DNA from: Papilionanthe hookeriana x Papilionanthe teres
Taxonomy: Eukaryota; Streptophyta; Magnoliopsida; Asparagales; Orchidaceae
NCBI GenBank assembly: GCA_022702705.1
Contig: CM040427.1
Coordinates: 72,097,283-72,161,282 of the forward strand
Length of the DNA: 64,000 nucleotides
Reading direction: 5' to 3'
In this document: one piece after another, positions 1 through 12,240 of the stretch
Layout: every line of letters begins with the position of its first letter
Position numbering within the stretch: position 1 is the first letter of the stretch
Notes under the pieces: generated by a model
Seen by the model: only the letters and a program-made list of their open reading frames with translations
Database searches by the model: none
Told to the model about the DNA's origin: nothing
Translations under genes and position numbers: made by a program

Positions 1-1040
1 TCGGCGAAAGTTGTAGCGGCATCCGCATTGTATTGTGATTCTTCCCTTCCACGGCATCCATCTCCGGGGTTACGAGTAGGTATTTTCCCTTAGGCGGCTT
101 TGCTCGGCCCATTCTTTTCAAATCCCGAGATACAATCCACGATTTCTCGTTGTTCATACTCGGAGAATACGTCGGTATGTAGCTCGAGGCCCTACTAGTA
201 TATTGATTCTTCTACCTTTAATTCTCTCGAAGTATTCGAAAGGTTTTCTTTTCAACATTCCGCATTCTCTCCGGCTCGTATTCCGGAATGATCGCGAGAT
301 GGCGAGGCCTTGTGACATATTGTGGGATATACGGTTCAATCCCTTCACGTTCTCCTGCATACCTCGGCTCCTCGGGGATGATGCTGTCGGGACATCCCGG
401 GGTTGCTTCCGCAACAAGGTCATGCATTATTGGTGGTTCTATCCGGTGGCGTGGTAGCCTTCTTTCTTCGATCTTTTGAAGATTTCCCCGGTTCTTTCGT
501 TATCCTAGGAGGCTGGCCTCCTTTCTTCGAGTTCTGGTGAACCGGTGTCCTCGAAGTGTATATGCGGCATTAGCAAGCTTGTCTCGTCGCGTCGGTCCGC
601 GGCTAGTTTTGTTAACATCTTACGGATACGGCGATTCTTATTTCTTCGTTGCGTGGGCGTGAGAGTAGCCCTTCGAACTTCATGAATCTCTCGTGGGCGC
701 GGCGGCGACAAGCCTTGCCCTCGCTGTAGCGACTACGGATTTCATTTTCTTGTCTTCTTCGGTATTTGCCTTTCTCTTCTTCTTCTTTGGATTGGTGGCT
801 TGGGCCACCCACTTTCATCCTTGTTTGCCGGGCGAGTTCTTCTCGGTTAGCGGGACCCGGTCACTTTCCTCGTCTCGTAGGCTCGCCGGTGCGAAATCCG
901 AGTCGATCTCGATTATCGCTCCATCTTTCACCCTCTTTCATCGAGTGCGAGGCTTACGCCATTCTTAAAGTTCGGGACCAACCGCCGGTTCGACATTTCC
1001 CTGCGAAAAGACAAGGAAAAGGATCGGGGGCATGTACTTA
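1..1040 (-). other. GC-richer, codon-like region beyond the integrase; identity unknown
   Basis: This block is richer in GC than the flanking DNA, and short minus-strand frames with arginine- and glutamate-rich translations run through it (for example 218-427 and 612-818). No domain is recognised. Some Tat-group elements have long segments or extra ORFs between pol and the 3' LTR, and this block sits in that place, so it may be such a segment. Alternatively it is a piece of another element. Positions 1040-1250 are AT-rich and look like an untranslated spacer. Confidence 0.4.
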
Positions 1041-1259
1041 AGAACAAGAACATTAAGAAAATGTTTATTAAAGACGAGATGTTTTTATTTCTCTTATATT
1101 TTAAAATTTAACGGGAATGAAGCGGGATAAGATCGGGAAAGAGATTTTGATTTGGAAAAGAAAACAAGGAAAACTTTATTATCACGATCTTATTTATTTT
1201 AACACATTTTATTATTTTTGGGTTCGGACCCAATCATAAGTAATTACTTTGCCCGTGTT

Positions 1260-2406
1260 TCTTAGGGATGAAGAATTCATTCCTTCGAAACATCAGGTAG
1301 CGTAATACTTTTTCAAGTATCGTCCGTTGATCGGAAGCATATGTCGTTCTCCACGGCAATTCACTAGGCGGTAGGAACCTCCCGAGTATCTTGCTTAACC
1401 ACGAAACGGTCCTTCCCGAGTGGGTTCGAATTTTCCTCCTATCTTGCGATGTGCGAGGATAGGTCTCTTGAGAACGAGAACTAAGTCACCGACTTTGAAG
1501 GTTCTTGGGCGGACCGGTTTGTCATGGGCTTGAACCATCTTAGCTTGGTATAGTTCTAAATTCTGTTACGGCTGCAAGTCTTTTCCCTTCAAGCTTTCTA
1601 ATTCTTCGAGTCGTAATTTGGCGTTCTCTTCAGTCGTGATATTGTTTGCGACTGCGATTACGAGTGAAGGAAGGCCGAACCTCTAAAGGTAACACTTGCC
1701 TCGGACCCATACACCGGAGCGTAAGGTGTAGCTTGAGTAGGAGTTACGAAGGTTTTACGGTAGGCCCATAAGGCTTCTAACAACTTCTCGTGCCAATTTC
1801 TCTTATTATCGTCCAAGGTTTTCTTTAAGATTTGAACGAGAGTTTTATTAAAAGCCTCGGCGAGGCCGTTTGCTCTTGGGTAGTAAATTGTTGAGTATCG
1901 CCGGTCGATTCGTGTCTCACGACAAAATTGTTGATTTGCGTGCTTCGAATGCGACCCATTATACGAGATAATTCGCGCGGCACTCCGAAACGGTAGACAA
2001 CTTGGTTCTTGAAAAGCGTAGCACGTGGTGTGCTTTCACTTCTCTAAGTGGAGCTGCCTACTGCCCACTTGGAAAAGTAATCCGTAGCCGCAAGAATGAA
2101 GCGATGTCCTTTTGAAGATGGTGGTTCTATCGGACCCACTATATACGTGCCTCGACATTCGAATGGCCGCGACGCAATTGTCGGATGTAGCACATTTGGA
2201 GGTTGGTGTAGAACCACTCCGTGCACTTGGCATTGATGACGGCTCTTGGCGATTTTCATGCGGTCGGTCATCATCGAGGGCCGGTAGTATCCTAATCTTT
2301 TAATTTTCATTTTCATCTTCGGACCCGTCGGTGAGCGCCACGAGTCCGAATGCACCTCCTTAACAATTTCACGGGCCTCGGACCCGCTTAGGCACCTTAG
2401 CCGCAT
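1260..2406 (-). pseudogene. Retroelement integrase (zinc finger, DDE core, C-terminal domain), broken
   Basis: The minus strand at 2044-2406 encodes the end of the HHCC zinc-binding region and the start of the core: CHQCQ of the family appears here as RHQCQ, so one zinc ligand is lost, followed by PSSKGHRFILAATDYFSKW. A second frame at about 1680-1900 reads YYPRANGLAEAFNKTL, which contains the catalytic glutamate of the DDE triad, and continues as WHEKLLEALWAYRKT. A third frame at about 1450-1500 reads FKVGDLVLVLKRPI, a typical C-terminal integrase segment. Integrase inserts element cDNA into the genome. The three segments are in different frames and the protein is not expressible. Confidence 0.85.
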
Positions 2407-2639
2407 TTGATCAAAAGACCTTACATGCGAGTGTGTTGTTTATTAATGCGTAAGATAGAGTTCTTTTCTTGATCCGATGGGCTAGCGACCTATCGTCCAG
2501 TAGCTTTCCTGTTTGCGAGTAATCTATTAATGGTCGTCGCCGATCTTACGTGTTTTTACATCACTTGCTGCCATCGATTCTTTTTCTTTTCGATTTGTGT
2601 ATTGTGTCTATGTCGAGCTGTGATAGGACTGACGTCAGT

Positions 2640-3170
2640 GAGCCGACACTTCCACTGATTCATCTTGCAAACGAGCAAATTCTTTTGCGAGACGGGCTAA
2701 AGCATCTGCTTTAAAGCATTTTCTTTTACGAGAATTTTGTAGATCGTTACATTTGGAATCTATTCCAACAATTTGTATGGCATCTTTGGAAGTATTGTTC
2801 GAGTCTTGGCTTTAAAATTCCGTATTGTCCGACGATACTGTTGAATGATTAACTGCGAATCCCCGTAGATGTTGATGTCCGTTATCCCAATTTGAATAGT
2901 TAATTCCGATCCGTTATGAGGGCTTCGTATTCGCTTCGTTGTTTGTACACGGTTACGTCAAGTGGTAGGAGTATCTTAACATCCCCGCTCCGGTGTTATA
3001 AAGATTAGCCGATTCTGCCTTACAGGGTACTATCACTTGTGATTCTTCGTCTTTGTGTCCTGAAGATGCTCCGTCGAAATATAATTCCCAACGTCGATCA
3101 TCGAGGTCTTCTAGGTTCATTATTTGTTCATCTGGCAAATCGTCATTGAGAGGAGATTCTGCCGGCAAAG
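2640..3170 (-). pseudogene. Retroelement RNase H domain remnant
   Basis: The frame at 2953-3168 reads WELYFDGASSGHKDEESQ, the start of the plant retroelement RNase H fold with its first catalytic aspartate (FDGASS). The downstream part toward 2640 is heavily mutated and no clean frame is left. The domain lies between the RT and the integrase, as expected. RNase H removes the RNA strand during cDNA synthesis. No intact active site can be assembled from what is seen. Confidence 0.75.
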
Positions 3171-3479
3171 GGTGTCTTTGCGAGGAAGTCTGCTAAGACT
3201 TGTCCCTTTACGGCACGCAGAGGCACGAAAGTTATATCTAATTGCAATAATATCATTGACCATCCGGCAAGTCTGTCGGAAAGTGTTGGACGAGTCATCG
3301 AAGTATTGCAATGGATTAAACTTCGAGATCGAGGTTGACCTTATGAGAAAGCATGTAATGCACGAGCTTTTGAGCGGCGAAGATCGGGGCCGAACAATGC
3401 TTTTCAATTGCGGGATACCTTACTTCCGTCGGAGTAAACGACGGCTTAAGTAGTAAAGAGCATTTTCTTTACCCTCATC

Positions 3480-4460
3480 ATTGACACAGGCTAACGAGAG
3501 CTCACGAGAGAGTCGTCTAAAGCCGCGGTGTAAAGTATCGGCGGTCTACTGAGGCCAGAGTCTGCTAAGACGGGAGGAGTCATTAAATATTGTTTAATGT
3601 CCTCGAAGGCCTTCGGCATTTCTCTTCCCAAATAAATTTGGCGTCCTTTTTAACTAGTGCGAGAAAGGTCGACACCTACCGACAAGTTTGAGATAAAGCG
3701 TCGAAGATATGCCGGCTTCCCTTGAAAAGATCGTAGTTGTTTTAAGGTTTTGGGAGGCGGCATTTCTAAGATAGCTTTAATCTTCTCGGGTCGATTTCAA
3801 TTCCATGATGTCGGACAACAAATCCTAAGAATTTCCGGAGGTGACGCCGAAGGCGCATTTTAAGGGATTCATCTTAAGGTTAAATTGTCTTAATCGTTCG
3901 AAAACAATTCTCGAATCATACGGTGGTTTTCCTTTACTTTGCTTTTGATGACCACATCGTCCACGTAGCATTCGACTTGATTGTGGATGAGATCATCAAA
4001 AATTCTTGTCAATGCTCTTCGGTAGGTTGCTCTGCGTTCTTCGGTCCGAATGGCATCACCGTGTAGCAAAATACTCCGATCGGCGTCACGAATGCTTTGT
4101 AAGCTTTTCATCTTACGGAGCCATTTTTATCTGGTTTGTATCACGAAGATCCATCCATGAACGAGAATATTTCATGTGTTGAAGCAATGTCGATCATTAA
4201 TTGCAGGATCGGTAGAGGGAATTCATCCTTTGGACATGCCTTGTTTAAATCTGCGAAGTCCACACGGATTACGATCGACCATTCTTCTTTACGGCGGCAC
4301 CACATTGGCTAACCAAGTCGGGTATTGTTCTTCACGGACAAATTTAGCGTCTATTAGCTTTTTAACTTCGGTATGACTTGTTGTTCGATCTCTAGACGCA
4401 TTCTTCTAGGACCTTGTCGGCTGGAACGAAGTAGGATCCACTCCTAGCTTATGAGCTGCA
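3480..4460 (-). pseudogene. Retroelement reverse transcriptase domain remnant
   Basis: The minus strand at about 3940-3980 encodes ECYVDDVVIKSK, the YVDD catalytic motif of Ty3/gypsy reverse transcriptase. Upstream, LTRIFDDLIHNQ follows in the same frame. A one-base deletion near 4040 in the preceding motif shifts the frame between the fingers and the palm motif. The 5' part (about 4100-4460) and the thumb/connection (about 3480-3900) can be followed only in pieces. Confidence 0.85.
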
Positions 4461-4619
4461 ACCTGCGGAGCCGATCCTGGCATTTCATCGTAATTCCAAG
4501 CAAAAACAGTCCTTAAATTCCATTAATAAATTGATTATTTCTTCGGAGTCTTCTTTGTTGAGTAAGGAGCTAACAAAGGTAGGTCTAGGCTCTTCGCTAG
4601 TACCTAAGTTAACTTCCGT

Positions 4620-5970
4620 TAACTCATCTATTGTGGATTTAATTTCTTCTTCGAATTACGGTGGAGCGTCTCCGATTTGTAAATCTTCGAGTTCGTCCGT
4701 AGTTTCCATGCGGTTTTCATTGGATTCGCAAGTGACAACCAAGCAAAATTCGGTATCGTCGACTGACCCTCTTGTGCCGAATCCGAGACCATGCTTTGAA
4801 TTGGGTGGACGACCGGAATTATTCCATAATTTTTCAAAATGTTGTGATTGGCATTTTGTCCATTGTCGAGGTAAGAAACCACGTTGAATTAAATTTTGAA
4901 CACGGGAGAGTACCACTCAAAAGGTAATTCCATTAATTCGATGAAGTGACATCTTCGAATTGTACATGATTTTCAGTTTTGGAGGAAGAAGCACCACGGT
5001 AGAGTTTGATTGGCTTTGCACCGTCGTTACGTACCTCTTTGACCACCATACCCTCGATCTTGTTAGAATGGATCGGGGTTAGGGTCATAGTATGTACGTA
5101 GTGGTTAATCTTCTCATACATTGATTTGTATTCTTCGTTCTTCTCATCTTCGAGAGAGATCTTGAATTGCGGCTTCTGACTTATTGTCGCTGCTTCTTGT
5201 TTGATTTCTTTTTCTTCTTCGGAAGCTATCTTCCCGATCAACATTGATGGGTGGTTTCCTCTGTCCAGTCGTCCTAGCGTCTCTACCACGACCTCGTCCC
5301 CGGCCTCGACCTCGGATGCGAGTTGTGGAGAAACCTTCACCATCTCGCCGGAAGGGAGTGGTGAGTGACTGTTGGACTAGAACTTCAGGTTCTTCGTTGT
5401 CTCGAACTTTCTTTGCTTCATTTGTTACGGTATCTCTGGAGAAGATTGTTTTCTTTGGCGGTGCATAATAAGCTGCGTCCTCATGGATTCCAATCTCATG
5501 TACGGAGAATGGTTGCAAGTCACCTTTGATGCACTGTTCCCCTCCATCGTAGTATTTGATGCAACGATGCGAGAGATGATGGTACCATCCTGTTTTCATG
5601 TATCCATGGTCGGCCCGATAGAGCGTTGAACGACGTTTCGAATCGATTATGTGAAATTTTGCGGTTGTCTTTGCTAAGTCACCGGCCTTCATCGATAGCG
5701 TTATTGACCCGAGGGCTCTTTCTCCTTTACGGTTGAATCCTCTTAATAACATTTTGTACGCCGAGCTCGCGAGCATCAATTTCCAAGTATGCTTAGTGTT
5801 CGAAGACTCATTATATTGATTGATGCTCTCGGATCCACCAATACTACGGAGAGCGTAAACTTCCCGATTGTAAGCCGAAATGTACAACGGTCGGTTGTGA
5901 TACTGCATCCCAAGTAGTAGGTCATTGTCCAGTGAAGGTAACGCCTCGTTGTTCCTTTAACGAGCAAACC
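4620..5970 (-). pseudogene. Retropepsin-type protease region and linker to RT
   Basis: The frame at 5776-5967 contains VVLVDPRASINIMSLRTL. This corresponds to the active-site loop of plant gypsy retropepsins, usually D-P/T/S-G-A, but the glycine is replaced by arginine. The following frame (5144-5908) contains GFNRKGERALGSITLSMKAG and IKYYDGGEQ, which are typical of the protease C-terminus and linker in this group. An RG-rich stretch (RGRGRGRGRGR) lies at about 5280-5320. The active-site change and the frameshift between the pieces make it non-functional. Confidence 0.7.
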
Positions 5971-6109
5971 TCATCTAAGGAATCTCCGGCCATTTGAGCT
6001 AAGCAAATTTCTGGATCAAGTAAGGCCTTGATCAGAGCTTCTCTCATCTCCTAAGATAAGATGAGAGCATCGTAAATGCTCAGTTTGGTCGGTAGTTTCC
6101 TAAGATGGG

Positions 6110-6780
6110 CTAACACATTGTAGTCCACTTTGTTCTCATGCGTCTCGGCTTCTTCTCGAATGGGTATTTCTTCTGCTGGGGTTGGTTCTTCTTGAACAAC
6201 CACCTGCTTTCCTTTGTCTTTTGGACCCACTCTTGGAGGTAGAACTTTCCACTTCTCAAGTTGACTTCTGTAACTTCTTCTGAATCTAGTGTTGAACTTG
6301 TCGGTGTCTCCTCCTGAATCGGAATGACAGGCTCTTCCGGATTATCTTCAGAATCTGAAGGCTCTAACTCTATCGTAACTGGAGCTCCTCGAAACTCACA
6401 GATAGATCCGTTGCTTGTTGAACTCTCGTAGCCTCCTTGATGGATATCTTCTTCGTTATTTTGCTCGTCGAGATCGTGTATGATTTGAGAATTGTTGTTG
6501 GTATCGAAGTCGATGTCCGGATTGTCGCTAGTTACGTAATCGTTAGAAACGATCAAAATGTAGCCAATGCCATAACCCTTATCATTATATGATCCCACCG
6601 AAGTGAGCGGATAATCATACAAAATCGGAGGTTCGAGGGATTTCTCCCCGAATCGGAAACAACTATCCTAGGATAAGCGGCCCTAGACTAGCCTTAGGAG
6701 TCTCGGTCCTCTCTTCTTCGTCAATTTTCTTCTTCTCTTCGATCGCCTCCTGTTGAGGTGGTTCTTCTATCGCAAGTGAT
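6110..6780 (-). pseudogene. Acidic linker between gag and protease
   Basis: A 170-codon minus-strand frame (6110-6622) is rich in D, E, S, T and N, and ends in a basic lysine- and arginine-rich tail that contains EVNLRSGK. The LRSGK motif often precedes the protease in plant gypsy polyproteins. No fold is expected for the acidic part. The frame is open, but it is isolated from gag on one side and protease on the other by stops. Confidence 0.5.
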
Positions 6781-6788
6781 AGTACGGC

Positions 6789-9719
6789 TTAACAGTGTCT
6801 CGAACTCGAATTGAAGCTCGCACCGAAGCGGTTCGGATGCTTGTCTAAAATCTTCTTCGAAGACCTCGTCCGAGCGATAGTCCATCCATCGTCGGTTGCA
6901 TAGGGATCTATTGGAATGACGGGATCGGTTGAGATAACATTGACGGAACCTCCTTTACGGGGTTCCTTCATGTACTCCTTCGGGATAGTTATATTTCCTT
7001 TACGAAGGTTGTCGTTGAGCCAACTTTTAAAGGTAATGCAATCTTCTATCTTGTGCCCGAAGCATCCGATGGTAGGGGCAAAAGTTGGGATCACCGTTCT
7101 TGTTGACTTCCTCCGGTCTTTTAGGCTCTAGCGGCGGAAATGCTGGAGTCTTCATTAAGGCTACGGAACATTTTCGATCTTGCTTCATTCTTGAACGGAT
7201 ATTCCCTGCTCGAAGCTCCCTCGATGTACGTTGCGGACGAGACGGTTGTTCATACTTGTGGAGATGATCGATACTTGGGCCGGGGTTCTTTGTAGTCTGT
7301 TGTAGTTCTTGCGGCCATTCCAGGTGGTATTTGCATCGGTTGCTTGCCTTTGTCAACTGCTGCAACGATCCGGATTTCTTTTCGAAGGTCTTCACCGGCT
7401 TACGCTTGTCCGTCTTGTCGGCAAAACTTAATTGCTTCGCCTCTTCTTGCAAGCTTCCGGCCTTGCTTAACAACTTCTCGAAAGTCTTAATAGTGAATCC
7501 TTTGAGGAGAAGTGCTATCGGGCCGTGAATGCTTTTAAGCAAGATGCGATTGCATGTTGTTCTTGCGGTTGTGGTTCACACTTCATGCTTAAGTTTCTCC
7601 ATCGAAGTATGTAATCCACCAAAGTTTCATTCGGCCTTTGTTTCTCTACCACTAAATCACCTATAGTGATGTGAGTGTCGAGCTCCGGCGAATCGCTTGA
7701 TGAAGAGGCTCTCTAGCTCCGAGAATGTCTTCAGCCGAACCATTGGGTAATTCCGCATACCGGTCGAAGGCGATTCCGACGAGGCTGGCGACGAGCGTGT
7801 CGGAAGAGTAATGCATCGCTCCGCCGCAGTTACAACAGCCGGCACGAAAGTGTGCAACATCTTGTCGGGGGTTCCCGGTTCGCGTCGAAGGTCTTGAACG
7901 AGAGGTGGTACGAAGCCTTTCGGGTATTGGACAGCGTCGAATTCTTACGGGTAAGGTCTGCCGTCCGAATGGATGTCCCGCTCTTCGATTGTGCTAAGGC
8001 TTCTCGCACTTCGTTGTTCTACCAAGTTCTTGATATCCTTTTCGGGGATCATACTTTGTGCTGTATCCTTTTTGGCAGTCATCCCCATTGACGGATGTAA
8101 TCTCCTTTCCTCCGTCTACTGATGTGAATGACCTGCGGGGGTGTCTCTCTATGTGGTTGTACTCGACTGCGGAGAGTTGCCGGAGCTACGGCCATCTCTT
8201 CCATCCTTTTCGCCATTTGAGCGATCGTGTCGTCTTTCTCCCGAAGTCGTCTTCTCATCGGTTCCGGCTCCTCTCTCTTGCGGCTGCGAGAGCACCTTGC
8301 GAAGGCGATGAAGCTCGTGTCTCGACCATATTGATTTCTGCATATTCGTCGTCCATGAATTCCGATGAATCGATCTCATCTCCGAACTTTTCTTCTCTTT
8401 CTTTTGCCAACCGTCGGATATCGGTTCTCGGCTTTTCCATGGCATCTTCCGGCGGGGCTTTACGTGTGTCTTTGCGGTTGTCATGCGATAGGCTCGCCGG
8501 GTCCCTTTTTCACGAGTCCCCTTTATCGCGGTAGCACTTTCTTCGGATTCCGGCCTCTGGCGAGACTTTCTTTCTCGGGTTCTTCGTTTCGATCTTAGCG
8601 CCCGGTAGTGGGACGCCATATCATCCTTCTAGCAGCGAAGGTGCAGGACCGGATGGTCCGTGTCGGCCAAATGCTTGGAAGGTGGTATCCTCCCTAATCC
8701 GTAATCCCGAGACTACGACGGGCGGGCTAGCCTTCATTCTTTTACTTGGCTTTTCCGTCATGACGGTGGGCTCTACTCGGGGCCCAAGACGGGATTTAGC
8801 TGGCACCCGCCCTATCCTTCGTAGAATCTCGATACGGGCGGTTTTCCTTCCTTGCTAACTTTTCTACCAAAGTTTGCGGTCGAGCAAACGGCGTAGTTCT
8901 AGTCCTTTTCTTGCGGCTATCGTTGTAATATGCGGGGCTGAGGTAACGTGGCGACAATCTTGCGAACATTTTCCTCGTCCTGCGGCGGAGAGGGGATGGA
9001 ACCTGCTTCCTCCCAAAAGTGGTATGTATTCGGCAGCGGTGTATATTCAGCGGCGGTGTATATTACGGTAGCGGTGTATATTCGGCGACGGTGTATATTA
9101 CGGCGGCTACGGAATTTCCTCCAGGAAGGCAATTTCGGCGGCTACGGCTTCTCTGGCGATCCTTCTACTTCTGTTTCTTCTTTGGGTCCTTGTCAGTGAT
9201 GGAATCTTTGAACTGGACCCGATTTCGAAAACGAAGGTCTTACGAGAAGATCTGTACCCTCCACGGTAATAGGTTTACCATAGTTCTGGATTTCTTTCCC
9301 CTTTGATTTGGCGAAGTCGTGGTAGGTGCGAAACAACTAGACCGGTGGGGGTAGTGAGAACGGTCCTCCTGCGGACGGCGGTACTCCTCCTAGTCGGGAC
9401 CCTTTGCGGGGAGGAAACTCTTGGGTCGACCTAAGGTTGAATTGAGCGGTGGTTCCTCGGCTTCGGATACCTTGTTCGTCGGTCTGAAGAGGGAGACGTC
9501 GGTGACTTTGACATTCGTGTTTTCAAATCCTTGTCCAAGCTGGATGATCCCATTGTCGGGCGGCTCATCCTTATAGACGGCGAAGTCCGAGTCCATTGGT
9601 GAAGGAGAAAATCGGCTTCGGGGCTTCCATTTTGCGGGGTAGATTCGGTTTGTCGATCCCGAGCTATGCTTCTTTTCTTTAGGATGAAAAGAAAGGAATT
9701 GAAAAGAGTCCGAACTCAT
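6789..9719 (-). pseudogene. Retrotransposon gag, broken into several frames
   Basis: The likely start is the ATG at 9719 (MSSDSFQFLSFHPKEKK). The capsid region at 7600-7860 carries KTFSELESLFIKRFAG and, after a frameshift, a segment with VVEKQRPNETLVDY, both typical of plant gypsy gag. At about 7040-7110 a C-x2-H-x4-H-x4-C zinc-knuckle-like motif (FCPYHRMLGHKIEDC) is split by a frameshift between the frames 7027-7542 and 6789-7094. Gag would package the element RNA in particles. At least three frame breaks separate the pieces. Positions 8850-9200 encode a tyrosine- and threonine-rich repeat. Confidence 0.8.
9012..9112 (-). repeat. 18-bp tandem repeat inside gag
   Basis: About five copies of an 18-bp unit of the form GTGTATATTMNGGCGRCG follow one another. 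On the coding (minus) strand they translate into Tyr-Thr-rich repeats such as IYTATVIYTAAEYT. Low-complexity Y/P/T repeats are common in the N-terminal half of plant gypsy gag. Confidence 0.75.
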
Positions 9720-10134
9720 TCTTGTTCATGTATTTATAAGAAGGAATCATTTGTTAAAAGAGTCACTTATTAGAGGGTTTGTTTATTTAGAACGGAATGT
9801 TCGAAAGGTGTAGAGAAGGTAAGGAATCCGATTCAGAGTTGGAAAGGAAAAGAAAGTCTTAAGCAAGACTTCTCGACTCGAAGGATCATTCCTAAACTAA
9901 CACCTATTGGGGGTCCACCCCACCTCAGGAATGAGGTAAAAGGATCTCGGAACCTCTCTGTTTAGGGGTGTCTAAACAGTGGCTCCTAAATCCGAGAGAA
10001 TGTTAGGCTATACTTATTCGAGATAGAAATGAACATAGTATTCCAACGGAAAGAAGGGTAGTTTGATCCACTAAGGACATGGATACACTACCGATTTTTG
10101 AAAGCGAAACTATCGATTATAATGGAGAGAGGAA
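9720..10134 (-). other. Untranslated leader between PBS and gag
   Basis: No open frame is seen. On the sense (minus) strand it runs from the primer binding site to the gag ATG at 9719. A short pyrimidine-rich and purine-rich alternation and the sequence GGTGGGGTGGACCCCC (about 9909-9924, minus) are the only notable features. Confidence 0.6.
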
Positions 10135-10153
10135 TTTTCCCAGTGGAGTCGCC
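10135..10153 (-). other. Primer binding site of the gypsy element
   Basis: On the minus strand this reads GGCGACTCCACTGGGAAAA. It matches a PBS seen widely in plant Tat/Ogre-type elements; from memory this is a tRNA-Arg site, which I cannot verify here. Its place just inside the LTR and upstream of gag supports the call and fixes the element's direction as minus. Confidence 0.8.
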
Positions 10154-10160
10154 GAAATAC

Positions 10161-12240
10161 TGTCGGCATATTTTTAGGTCGTGTGTTTTATTTTGAAAAG
10201 GGGGTCGCCTAACAGAAGCTGTCGGCGAATTTTTAATTTAATTAAAATAAATAATTTGAAAAGTAGTATTTGATTTTGAAAATAATTTTAAATTTGAAGG
10301 TTTTAAGATATGAGATTAAACCGATCTCACATCCCGAAATAGTTTATATAAACGAGCACCGCACCACAAACCGTGTATCTATCCCTAAGGATAGACACCC
10401 TGCTTGACGGTGGGGCTCGATTAAATAAACTGGAAGATTTGTGACATCCGTTTGGTCTGCGAACCAATTTTATAAGCCGACAAAATTCCCCTGCTTAATA
10501 TGAAAACATTAAACAGGGTTTATATTACACAGGTTCTTTAAAATTCCCTATAAGGGCAAGCCCCTATAGTTAATTACATCTTAAGTGATGAGAATCACCT
10601 AAGAAAACTCTCGATAATAATCAATAATTCTGCTCTCGAGGATTTCGAAGTTTAAGTTTTTCGATGGATTGAAATTTGGAATTTCAATAGGGAATGGATC
10701 AAATTTGGAACATTTTGTTTTGGGAATCCAAAGGAAGAAAGGTAGGAGAAATCACAGACTCGAAGCGAACTTCGGTAATTTCCCGACTATCCTATTGTTT
10801 GGCTTGGATTTAGGGAAGTCCTAATATTTATTTAAATGTTTTGATCCTGCCAATTTTAATTAATTAGGATTTATATTTATATGATAGGATCATACAAATA
10901 GCCTTGAAGATGTGAGGGTTTATGTCGTACCCGAACGACTACCTCGGAATCCTAAGACCAGGTTAGGGCTTAATTTGCAATGCAAGTGCCTAACGAAGAG
11001 ATTGAGGATTTATGTTGCACTAGTGCAAACTACCTCGAAATCCTATGGCTTGGTTATTTAATTCTAGGAAAGTTTTGCTGAAGTAGACTCGGGTTTTCGC
11101 GATGACGATGGCCGTGCTTGCCCACCATGCTCCGAGCTCCTTGTTGTTGCGAGAGGTTTAGTTTTAGAAGTCATAAATCAGGGGATGAGAAAAGTGTTTT
11201 GGTTTAGAGAAAATCTTAATTTCCGGGTGTTTTTTATGTTTTATTTAAAACAAATCTTAAAGTTGATTATAACGACACGGTTAAGATCCCACGGTTCCAT
11301 CCTTCCGGCATCATTATTTTTATCGGATTCACTTAGTCCGGATGAATTTGCTAAACTCGATTGAATGAGTTCCACACTTTCATTTAGACCGTGGGAAATC
11401 CCGTTAGCAACACGTAGGTTACATCATCCGAGGTATTCTCGATCATCCAACGGGACGTTTTAATTTAGTTGTAATTGTAGTTTTGTGTTACGTTTGTGAT
11501 TAAATTTTGAGTTGTTTTATATTTTGAAATGTTGTGGCGGTGAATTTTATCTTGCAATGACTTTTAACTTAGTTTTGGTTTCGGTTTTAGGGTCTATCCT
11601 AAAGGTGTGAGTTTTCATGCAACGATTGTTCATCATGCAAGAAAAGTAAGTGCAATTCGGTTAAATAAATTGCAAGAAGGTAAATTGCAAGAAAGTAGAT
11701 TGCAATAAAATAAAAGCGTACACTGGAGGGTCTTCCCGTCATCCCAAGCTGCACTTAAAACACAATTAGAATATTTAAGCAAGTTCCTAGGTAAAGCTAA
11801 GGTAAGGGTTATGGTTTTCTACCAAATTCCTAATCCTATAGCTAGTCATTTCCTATGACGTCTAAGTCTTTGTGTTTTGGTTTGAGAACGATTTTCTTCA
11901 TCAAAGAATAATTAAGTTCAATTGTTCTTATGAACATCCTATCATATCGAGGAAGTGCTTAAGACAAATCTTAAACATCTTATCAATATTTTCTAGGATT
12001 GTTTTAAGTCCAAATGAATTTAATTATACAAATGAATTAATCGTCCGGGAATTCAAGTTTTGTTAACTTGCTTCGATGAACTAGGACATTTGAATATCCT
12101 ATGAGTGAAGTAACATTTCATTTAATGTTCTATTTAGGAGTTATGATGACTTAAAGCATTTGAGGGTAAATTGGTGTTCGGATGGTTTGTGATTTAGTTT
12201 AATTTCAATTAATGAGTTTAAATTTGGAATAGTGTTCAAG
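10161..12240 (-). mobile_element. Start of the 5' LTR (far end not resolved)
   Basis: The plus strand starts TGTCGGCAT at 10161, so the sense strand ends in CCGACA, a normal CA terminus, with a seven-base gap to the PBS. A related TGTCGGCGA occurs again at 10220, suggesting an internal duplication of about 59 bp at the LTR end. The following 2 kb has no gene: it is moderately AT-rich non-coding DNA. I could not find a matching TG end on the right, because the partner LTR is outside the window. Confidence 0.55.

Larger units (their letters stand above)
1..10160 (-). mobile_element. Decayed Ty3/gypsy LTR retrotransposon (Tat/Ogre-like), internal region
   Basis: Read on the minus strand, the order from right to left is primer binding site, leader, gag, protease, RT/RNase H, integrase, which is the Ty3/gypsy domain order. 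Every domain is split by frameshifts and stops, so no polyprotein can be made. The 5' LTR abuts the PBS at about 10161; the 3' LTR must lie left of the window. The PBS type and the long non-coding LTR suggest the Tat/Ogre group, but I assign this by recollection of that group, not by alignment. Single-base indels are frequent, which may be old decay or residual assembly error. Confidence 0.85.

Noticed and set aside
203..1041. Overlapping open frames on both strands in 203-1041
   Set aside because: Short, mutually overlapping and of different composition in every frame; none gives a recognisable domain.
8058..8598. 158-codon plus-strand frame over gag
   Set aside because: It is the opposite strand of the gag N-terminal region; its Ser/Arg/Leu-rich translation is a shadow.
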